Below, in pieces: positions 1-5,058 of a DNA stretch of 5,058 bases. The notes beneath the pieces are model-generated. The model saw only the letters and a program-made list of their open reading frames with translations, had not been told where the DNA came from and did not search any database. Made by a program: the position numbers and the translations under genes. Each line of letters begins with the position of its first letter. Positions within the stretch are counted from its first letter, which is position 1. Where the stretch lies: NCBI GenBank assembly GCA_946183095.1, contig CAMHBE010000180.1, positions 1 to 5,058 on the forward strand. Reading direction: 5' to 3'. This DNA comes from an uncultured Clostridia bacterium. GTDB taxonomy: Bacteria; Bacillota; Clostridia; Oscillospirales; Ruminococcaceae.

Positions 1-1
1 T

Positions 2-154
2 CTTGCTTGTGACCTTGTAGGTCTTTTCGGCTGTTGCTGTCGCGGTAACAGATGTGCCGTCAGCCGAGGCGAATACCTGTGTACCTGCTGATGCGGTGAG
101 TATCATCGCACTTGCAAGCACGGCGCTGATCGTTCTTTTGAGTCTTTTGTTCAT
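2..154 (-). CDS. Secreted protein, N-terminal fragment (gene C)
   Basis: Only the first 51 residues are in the window; the frame runs open through the left edge. It starts at ATG 154-152, preceded by AAAGGAG with a 9-base spacer. The N-terminus is a classic Sec signal peptide: MNKRLKRT (positive n-region), a hydrophobic core ISAVLASAMILTASAG, then a likely signal peptidase I site after VFA (about residue 29, VFA|SADG). The part that follows is rich in Thr, Ala and Lys (TATATAEKTYKVTSK) and carries no recognisable domain. It lies 85 bases downstream of protease gene A on the same strand, so it may be the next gene of the same transcript. Its signal peptide does not resemble that of gene A, so there is no evidence that it is a third protease copy. 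The mature function cannot be told from this fragment. That a real secreted-protein gene starts here is well supported. Confidence 0.8.
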   Translation of the reverse strand, partial: MNKRLKRTISAVLASAMILTASAGTQVFASADGTSVTATATAEKTYKVTSK

Positions 155-163
155 GTTTTAATA

Positions 164-170
164 CTCCTTT
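164..170 (-). promoter_or_regulatory. Ribosome binding site of gene C
   Basis: The minus strand reads AAAGGAG, then nine AT-rich bases (TATTAAAAC), then the ATG at 154. It matches the Shine-Dalgarno consensus at good spacing and fixes the start of gene C. Confidence 0.8.
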
Positions 171-193
171 GAATAAATTTGTATATATCAATA

Positions 194-213
194 TATCCGG
201 AATGCATCGGATA
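194..213. repeat. Small inverted repeat between genes A and C
   Basis: TATCCG and CGGATA form a perfect 6-bp stem around an 8-base loop, in the 85-base gap between the stop of A and the start of C. Read on the minus strand it is followed by mixed AT sequence (ATATTGATATATAC) and not a run of T, so it is not a convincing intrinsic terminator. It could be a weak terminator, an mRNA processing or stability hairpin, an operator, or chance. I found no convincing -35/-10 pair for gene C in this gap. Confidence 0.3.
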
Positions 214-239
214 CACCGATAATCTTATTACAACCGGCG

Positions 240-291
240 TTATCTGCGTTTTCTGCTTACAGCAGCAATTGCGGCAGCCGCACCGGCAAGC
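240..291 (-). repeat. Near-identical 52-base 3' end of gene A, copy 1
   Basis: These last 52 bases of gene A, including the stop codon, match 2834-2885 of gene B at 51 of 52 positions. The only difference is synonymous (GCC here, GCT in B). The match stops exactly at the stop codon on one side and breaks up at the Ala/Met-rich codons on the other. It encodes the end of the hydrophobic anchor and the basic tail. Confidence 0.85.
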
Positions 292-2804
292 GCTGCCGCA
301 GAGAACAGATCGTTTCCGGTAGCCGGGTTCTTGTCTGCCGCACCGTCGGTCGATGAAGATGCACTGACAGCTTTCTCGGTGAAGGTCAGCGTTTCGTCGA
401 ACAGCGCACCGTAGTCGATATATTCACCGAAAAGCTTAACTTTGACGCGGCTGGTTATCTCGCCCGCTGCTGCATCCTTGTTCTTCACGGTGTAATGATA
501 TACAAAGGTCTTTATTTCGCCGGGCTTGAGGGATCCTATCTTTGCAAGGGTAAATTCTTCGGTCTGACCTATAGTAAGAACGATCTCCAGATCATCATCC
601 TCGGTGAATTCAATAATGCTGTTGTTTTCGACTACTACTGCACCCTCGATCTGCTCGCCGACATCGTATGTGTCCTTTTCCATGTCGGTATTCACATTGA
701 TGATCGTGAGTGCCTCGGTCTGCGGATAGCTTCTGATCGGAAGATTATCGTACTCAAAATTGTCATCGTTCAGATCAGCATTCATTGCTCTAAGGCGAGT
801 AATGATATCCGACCAGTCTGTCCATGCGTTTATATCGGTAAGGCTCGTTCCTACATAGCTCTCGCCGGGATTAACCACACCTTTTGCATAATAATTAACT
901 TCTTTATCTTCTTTCGCATAGAATCCCTCATTCACCAGCTCTTTATAGAAGACCGTGCTCTTATCGTCTGCTTTTGCTTTGATAACTATTGAATACTTTT
1001 CCCCCTTCGGGATATAGCATGTCTTGCCGATATCCGCAACGTGATAGCCGGCGTAATTGAAATGATCCTCTGCGGTCGCGACACAGATCCCGTCAACAGG
1101 GCTTTTGGCATCGTCCGAAAGCAGATAAACGCTGAACTGGACGTCTGCATCGGCTTCCGTAGTTTCAAGTCCTATGTAGCGAGCGGTGCAGTTGTTTTGG
1201 GCAGTGAATACATTTGCCATATATACATCGCTGTCGAAAGATACGGAATTATTCTCGTATGATGCAAGGAAGTCATACATATCTATATTGCGCGAAAAGT
1301 GATCTTCGGAAGTGTCAAAGTCGAAGCTTTCGGCAAGCGTAAGACTCTGGTCGTAATAAGAAAGCCAGAAATAACCTGTTCCCGCATTGCCCCATGTCGA
1401 TTCTATATTGCCTTCTTCATCTGTCGTTTTTGTTCCCCAGCTGTTCTTTACGAGGAAAGCTCCGTTGCCGCCTATAGTGCCTTTGGGGTCATTGAAGTAT
1501 TCCTTCGGGAAGTTATCATCGTAGCCCACAACACAAACAGCGTGATTTGCTGATATCACTTTGTTTACAGATTTTTTGTCGGATGGGTCATACTCTTTAT
1601 CGTATGTGTAATGCGCCCAGTATTCCGCAAGCTTATCGTCGGTCTTGTTTCCGTCCTTATCCACGAAGCTGATGAATGAGTCTTCGGAAAGCCCCTGACC
1701 CGGTCTTGACTGATCGGCGCGGAATGCTATAGAGACAGCCCTGCCGTTACAGAGTTCTGACTTTATGGCATCAACACCTGTCTGATTGAAGACATAGCCG
1801 CCTTCATCATCAATAAGTGCCGGAGTGGGCAGCATATTACCGTCTTTCAGAGTATAAAGAGAGAGAAAACGGTTGCTCTCATCGAGCGTCCAGTCGCCAT
1901 TGGAAGAAGTTTCCGCTACGGTAAACTTCTTCACTGCGCCGCCTGTATAATCGGGGATGACCTTTGTCCCTGTTATATAGCTGTTGTAAACTGTGGCCGC
2001 GGTTTTGTAGTCAGTCTCTTCATAGCCCTTTGCCGTCCATTCGTCCTTGATGTCATCAACAGAGAGCGCATCTCCGAAATAGGTAGTGAGCTTTAACAGA
2101 TCTTCTGTTATCGTTCCGTCCTCACATATCTCGTAAGAGATGACCATTTTCATGAGATACTCCGTATCTGTGGTCTTTTCGTAAGGCACTATTGCTTCAA
2201 GTGTAGGTCCCATTCCTGCGGAATATACCATTGTGGCGTAATTCATACCGCCTCCGATGTTATATACTTTGTCAGAAACTCCGTCCGGGGAAGTCTCATA
2301 ATCATACATCATGTAGTACCCCTCACCGCTCTGCGAGGAATACGTTTCGCTGTCTTCGGGAAGTGCCGTGTAAGAGAACCACGCAAGATGCTTCTCGGAA
2401 AGGTCGAACATATTGTCCACATCACTGCCTGTTTCGGCGTTGTAATCGTGACCCAGCTCGTACGCGAGACTTGTTTCCGAGGCAGCTGTCGCGCCGAAGC
2501 TCCAGCACGTCCCCCACGGATTCTGTGACTTTACCGGAGAAACATAGTTCTTGCCGTCAACGTCTCTCAGGTCGAACTTTGACGGAAGTTCCGACACATC
2601 AACGTCAGGCATACGCCAGCTCGGATAGAAGAGTTCGTTATGATCGCGCAGCCTCTGATCTTTCACCAGATCGTTGGCGTGGATAGCATTAACGATGTCA
2701 TCAGCAATAACGGTTTTCTTTGCGGCATAAGCCGATACGCAGTTTGCGGCGGCAAGTATAACCGCAAGTGCGCCGGAAACGACAGTTTTGATTTGTTTTT
2801 TCAT
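240..2804 (-). CDS. Cell-wall-anchored C1A (papain-family) cysteine protease with lectin-like domain (gene A)
   Basis: Predicted to be an exported peptidase held on the cell wall, cutting proteins outside the cell; the substrate is unknown. The 854-residue protein starts at ATG 2804, chosen because AGGAGG lies 8 bases upstream; the ATG at 2828 lacks such a site and would put MHKQEVFY before the signal peptide. Signal peptide 1-27 (likely cut SAYA|AK); short propeptide about 28-72; protease domain about 73-490. The papain signature is present: oxyanion Gln94, nucleophile Cys100 (QNPWGTCWSFG), His421 (NHAVCVVGYDD) and Asn454 (KNSWGT), with the family LSE (135-137), GGG (184-186) and PY (207-208) landmarks. 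Cys100 and His421 are 321 residues apart, against about 134 in papain. A lectin-like region follows (about 507-692, with NVFTAQNN, GYHVADIGKT and NPGESYVGTS), then an Ig/CARDB-like domain (about 697-812), a Ser/Asp linker, and NPATG (826-830) with an Ala-rich hydrophobic stretch and RKRR. It is complete, 29 bases after paralogue B and probably in the same operon. The family call is firm; the wall anchoring is inferred. Confidence 0.93.
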   Translation of the reverse strand: MKKQIKTVVSGALAVILAAANCVSAYAAKKTVIADDIVNAIHANDLVKDQRLRDHNELFYPSWRMPDVDVSELPSKFDLRDVDGKNYVSPVKSQNPWGTCWSFGATAASETSLAYELGHDYNAETGSDVDNMFDLSEKHLAWFSYTALPEDSETYSSQSGEGYYMMYDYETSPDGVSDKVYNIGGGMNYATMVYSAGMGPTLEAIVPYEKTTDTEYLMKMVISYEICEDGTITEDLLKLTTYFGDALSVDDIKDEWTAKGYEETDYKTAATVYNSYITGTKVIPDYTGGAVKKFTVAETSSNGDWTLDESNRFLSLYTLKDGNMLPTPALIDDEGGYVFNQTGVDAIKSELCNGRAVSIAFRADQSRPGQGLSEDSFISFVDKDGNKTDDKLAEYWAHYTYDKEYDPSDKKSVNKVISANHAVCVVGYDDNFPKEYFNDPKGTIGGNGAFLVKNSWGTKTTDEEGNIESTWGNAGTGYFWLSYYDQSLTLAESFDFDTSEDHFSRNIDMYDFLASYENNSVSFDSDVYMANVFTAQNNCTARYIGLETTEADADVQFSVYLLSDDAKSPVDGICVATAEDHFNYAGYHVADIGKTCYIPKGEKYSIVIKAKADDKSTVFYKELVNEGFYAKEDKEVNYYAKGVVNPGESYVGTSLTDINAWTDWSDIITRLRAMNADLNDDNFEYDNLPIRSYPQTEALTIINVNTDMEKDTYDVGEQIEGAVVVENNSIIEFTEDDDLEIVLTIGQTEEFTLAKIGSLKPGEIKTFVYHYTVKNKDAAAGEITSRVKVKLFGEYIDYGALFDETLTFTEKAVSASSSTDGAADKNPATGNDLFSAAALAGAAAAIAAVSRKRR
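243..329 (-). other. Sortase sorting signal of gene A (NPATG type)
   Basis: Residues 826-854 comprise the pentapeptide NPATG, a hydrophobic Ala/Gly-rich stretch (about 833-849) and the basic tail SRKRR. This is the three-part layout of LPXTG-type wall anchors, where sortase cuts between Thr and Gly and joins Thr to peptidoglycan. Asn replaces the usual Leu at the first position, while Pro, Thr and Gly are kept. A Ser/Asp/Ala-rich linker (SASSSTDGAADK) precedes it. No sortase gene is in the window. Confidence 0.8.
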
Positions 2805-2812
2805 GTAAAATA

Positions 2813-2818
2813 CCTCCT
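2813..2818 (-). promoter_or_regulatory. Ribosome binding site of gene A
   Basis: The minus strand reads AGGAGG, an exact Shine-Dalgarno core, followed by 8 bases and the ATG at 2804. It decides the start of gene A at MKKQ, not at the ATG 24 bases upstream. It lies within the 29-base gap after the stop of gene B, leaving no room for a terminator and promoter and implying co-transcription and perhaps coupled translation of B and A. Confidence 0.9.
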
Positions 2819-2833
2819 GCTTGTGCATTGTTT

Positions 2834-2885
2834 TTATCTGCGTTTTCTGCTTACAGCAGCAATTGCAGCAGCCGCACCGGCAAGC
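2834..2885 (-). repeat. Near-identical 52-base 3' end of gene B, copy 2
   Basis: The partner of 240-291: 51 of 52 bases match, 33 of them consecutively from the stop codon inward. The bases after the stop differ between the two copies, so the similarity is confined to coding sequence. Confidence 0.85.
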
Positions 2886-5056
2886 ATTGCAACAGAGAAC
2901 AGCTCATTGCCCGTTGCGGGGTTATTTTCTTCAGCCGCGTCAACCGATGAAGAACTGCCTTCGGTTTTCACCGTGAATGTGAGCGACTCACCGAACAGCG
3001 CACCGTAGTCGATCTCCTCGCCGTTCATCATAACCGAAGCGGTACTTGTCAGACTGCCTGCGGCAACATCCTTTTCCTTAACGGTATACGAATAAGTGAA
3101 CGACTTTTTCTCCCCGGCTTTCAGACCTTTAAGATCCGCGATCGGATAATTCTTTACATCATCGCCTATTGAAACAGCAAGCTGCAAGTCGATATAATCA
3201 TAATCGACTTTGCTGTTATTTTCGACCATGATAACACCTGTCAGCTTATCGCCGACTTTATAGGATCCCTTTTCCGTTTCAGCGTTCAGGTTGAATATCG
3301 TAAAGGGCTCGGTCTGCGGATAACTTCTGATCGGGAAGTTGTCGTATGATGTGCCGTGCGGGGCAAATTCAAGGCTGCGTTCTCTCAGCTCGGAAGTGAC
3401 ATCAGACCAGTCGATCCATGCATCGGGGTCTTCAAGGCTTGTTCCCACGAAACTCTCGCCGGGATTTATAATGCCTTTTATATTCACATCATAGCCGCTG
3501 GTTGCCGGGTCAAGATCGCCCGAAATGTCATGTTCATTGAACACCTCGGCATAGAACAGATCGCTCTTTCCGTCCGCATCAGCCTTTGCTACAATGGAAT
3601 ACCTTGTACCCTTCGGCAGATAAAATGTCTTACCGATATCCACAACATGATATCCGGCATAATTATAGTGCTCGGTAGCTTCGGCGAAAATCAAGCCGTC
3701 AACAGGGCTCTTGGCGTCTTCGTTCAGCAGATATACAGTGTATTCAACGTCAATGTCAGCCTCCGCGCTTTCAAGACCTATGTAGCGTACCGTGCAGTTG
3801 TTCTGCGCGGTAAACACATTCGCCATATACACATCGCCGTCAAACGACTTTGAATTCAGTCCGGAATTAGGGATAAAGTCATACATATCAATGTTGAAGC
3901 TCTCTAAGCTTTTCTCTGTATCGAAATCAAAGCTTTCGGGCAAATCAAGGCTCTGATCATAGTAAGACATCCAGAAGTAACCGCTGCCTGCATTACCCCA
4001 TGTGTTTATCACCTTTCCGTTGTCGTCCAGTATCCGGGTGCCCCAGCTGTTCTTTACCAGGAATGCGCCGTTGCCGCCGATCGTTCCGTTCGGGTCGTTG
4101 AAGTATTCCTTCGGAAAATCGTCATCATAGCCCACAATGCACACGGCATGAGTCATGGATAACTTTTTGTTCACAGAGTTCTTATCTGTGGGATCATACT
4201 CCTTGTCGTATGTGTACTGTGCCCAGTATTCCGCATTCTGATCGGTCGTGCTGTTGCCGTCCTTGTCGATAAGGCTTATGTAGCCTCCGTCTAAGTTGAG
4301 TACATCACCGGGCTTTGACTGATCCGCCAGGAATGTTATCGAAACGGCTCTGCCATTCACAAGCTCGGACTTTATAGCGTCAACTCCGGCCTGATTGAAG
4401 ATATATTCGCCGTTTTCCCCCTTAAGAGCAGGGCTGGGCAGCATATTGCCGTCAGTAAGGGTATAGAAGCTCAGGAAGCGCTGACTCTCGTCAAGTGTCC
4501 AGTCGGCGGTGGAGTTGTCCACATAAGCTATGAAGCGTTTCTCGTCATTCATCTGTTCCTGCTGCTCCGGGGTCACATCAATATGTGTGATCCCCGATGA
4601 AACAAACATATATGCAAACTTTGCGCCGTCAGGAACGGCGTCTTCTGTGTACCCCTTTTCTAACCATTCTTTTCTGAGTTCTTCGACAGATGTTTCTGAT
4701 GAATCATATTCTGTCTTGGTACACGAGAGGTCACCGGTCTTTGTCATCTCATAAACATAAAGAGTTATGACCGGGTTTTCATTTACAGTAGTCTCTTCAT
4801 AAGGAACAATTGCTTCAAGGGTAGGACCCATGCCGGCAGAAAACATTGCCGTAGCGTAGTTCATATAGCCGCCCTCTTTATAAACTGCTTCTGACAGAGC
4901 AGCGGGATCGGCTTCACCCGTTAAGTCAAAATGATAGCCTTCTCCGGCCTGCGACGGATATTCCTTTGAATCCTCCGGAAGTGCAACGTAGGAGAACCAC
5001 GCGAGATGCTTTTCCGACAGGTCGAACAAATTGTCCTCGTCGCTTCCTGTTTCCGC
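2834..5056 (-). CDS. Cell-wall-anchored C1A cysteine protease with lectin-like domain, paralogue lacking its 5' end (gene B)
   Basis: 740 residues are visible; the frame stays open through the right edge, and its first residues (AETGSDEDNLFDLSEKH) align with residues 123-139 of A. About 122 N-terminal residues, with the signal peptide, oxyanion Gln and catalytic Cys, therefore lie outside the window; by analogy the full protein would be about 860 residues. The TTG at 5029 is an internal Leu codon, not the start. Visible catalytic residues, counted from the first residue in the window, are His303 (THAVCIVGYDD) and Asn336 (KNSWGT). The lectin-like region (about 389-577), Ig/CARDB-like domain (about 582-697), Ser/Glu linker and NPATG (712-716) with Ala-rich anchor and RKRR tail follow in the same order as in A. 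Predicted to be an extracellular wall-bound peptidase like A. The two are collinear, with only small length differences; the most diverged part is the segment between IVPYEE and DWTLDES, which may tune specificity. Nucleophile integrity cannot be judged here. Confidence 0.9.
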   Translation of the reverse strand, partial: AETGSDEDNLFDLSEKHLAWFSYVALPEDSKEYPSQAGEGYHFDLTGEADPAALSEAVYKEGGYMNYATAMFSAGMGPTLEAIVPYEETTVNENPVITLYVYEMTKTGDLSCTKTEYDSSETSVEELRKEWLEKGYTEDAVPDGAKFAYMFVSSGITHIDVTPEQQEQMNDEKRFIAYVDNSTADWTLDESQRFLSFYTLTDGNMLPSPALKGENGEYIFNQAGVDAIKSELVNGRAVSITFLADQSKPGDVLNLDGGYISLIDKDGNSTTDQNAEYWAQYTYDKEYDPTDKNSVNKKLSMTHAVCIVGYDDDFPKEYFNDPNGTIGGNGAFLVKNSWGTRILDDNGKVINTWGNAGSGYFWMSYYDQSLDLPESFDFDTEKSLESFNIDMYDFIPNSGLNSKSFDGDVYMANVFTAQNNCTVRYIGLESAEADIDVEYTVYLLNEDAKSPVDGLIFAEATEHYNYAGYHVVDIGKTFYLPKGTRYSIVAKADADGKSDLFYAEVFNEHDISGDLDPATSGYDVNIKGIINPGESFVGTSLEDPDAWIDWSDVTSELRERSLEFAPHGTSYDNFPIRSYPQTEPFTIFNLNAETEKGSYKVGDKLTGVIMVENNSKVDYDYIDLQLAVSIGDDVKNYPIADLKGLKAGEKKSFTYSYTVKEKDVAAGSLTSTASVMMNGEEIDYGALFGESLTFTVKTEGSSSSVDAAEENNPATGNELFSVAMLAGAAAAIAAVSRKRR
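2837..2923 (-). other. Sortase sorting signal of gene B (NPATG type)
   Basis: NPATG is followed by NELFSVAMLAGAAAAIAAV and the basic tail SRKRR, matching the anchor of gene A apart from a few residues. It is preceded by the Ser/Glu linker EGSSSSVDAAEEN. The shared pentapeptide implies that the same sortase processes both proteins. Confidence 0.8.
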
Positions 5057-5058
5057 AT

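Noticed and set aside
2..154. Gene C as a third copy of the tandem protease.
   Set aside because: Its signal peptide and following residues (SADGTSVTATATAEKTYK) do not align with the N-terminus of gene A, and the protease landmarks would lie beyond the edge.
194..213. An intrinsic terminator after gene A.
   Set aside because: The stem is only 6 bp and is not followed by a T run on the minus strand, so it is listed only as an inverted repeat.
986..1168. A 60-codon minus-strand open frame within gene A.
   Set aside because: It is in a different frame of the well-supported protease gene, with no ribosome binding site noted and no recognisable domain.
2805..2828. An upstream ATG at 2828 as the start of gene A.
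   Set aside because: It lacks a ribosome binding site, sits 5 bases after the stop of B, and would place eight extra residues before a standard signal peptide. The ATG at 2804 has AGGAGG at 8 bases.
495..4754. Several plus-strand open frames of 73-165 codons, such as 495-992, 2231-2686 and 3356-3853.
   Set aside because: They lie antisense to the two protease genes, show no domain or signal peptide and have low-complexity or odd composition. Some occur at corresponding places in both paralogues, as expected for shadows of conserved coding sequence.
5027..5029. TTG at 5029 as the start of gene B.
   Set aside because: The frame continues to the right edge with AETGSDEDN, which matches residues 123-131 of gene A, so this is an internal Leu codon in a gene cut by the window.

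Overview
The window suggests a low-to-mid GC Gram-positive anaerobe of the Clostridia, most likely a Ruminococcus-like gut or rumen bacterium. This rests on strong AGGAGG-type ribosome binding sites, Gram-positive signal peptides, papain-family proteases fused to a lectin-like domain, and C-terminal NPATG wall-sorting signals of a style I associate with Oscillospiraceae/Ruminococcaceae. The genus is inference; no taxonomic marker is present.

All real genes lie on the minus strand and are read from the right edge to the left. Gene B (5058 to 2834) lacks its 5' end, which lies beyond the right edge. Gene A (2804 to 240) is complete and starts 29 bases after B stops, with its ribosome binding site inside that gap. 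After 85 bases with no clear promoter or strong terminator, gene C starts at 154 and runs off the left edge with only its signal peptide region present.

A and B are tandem paralogues that align over almost their whole shared length, at roughly 60% amino-acid identity by eye. The layout is a secretion signal (seen in A), a short propeptide, a C1A cysteine protease domain with a very large insertion between the catalytic Cys and His, a lectin-like beta-sandwich region, an Ig/CARDB-like domain, a short Ser/Asp/Glu-rich linker, and a sortase signal (NPATG, Ala-rich hydrophobic stretch, Arg/Lys tail). They are inferred to be a co-transcribed pair of wall-anchored proteases that differ mainly in a roughly 95-residue segment of the protease domain.

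I see no RNA gene, mobile element, CRISPR array or phage-like signature. The plus-strand open frames are antisense shadows of the two protease genes. I do not see a clearly unprecedented system. The most notable signals are the almost unchanged sorting-signal DNA in two otherwise diverged genes, the variable insert in the protease domain, and the non-LPXTG anchor.
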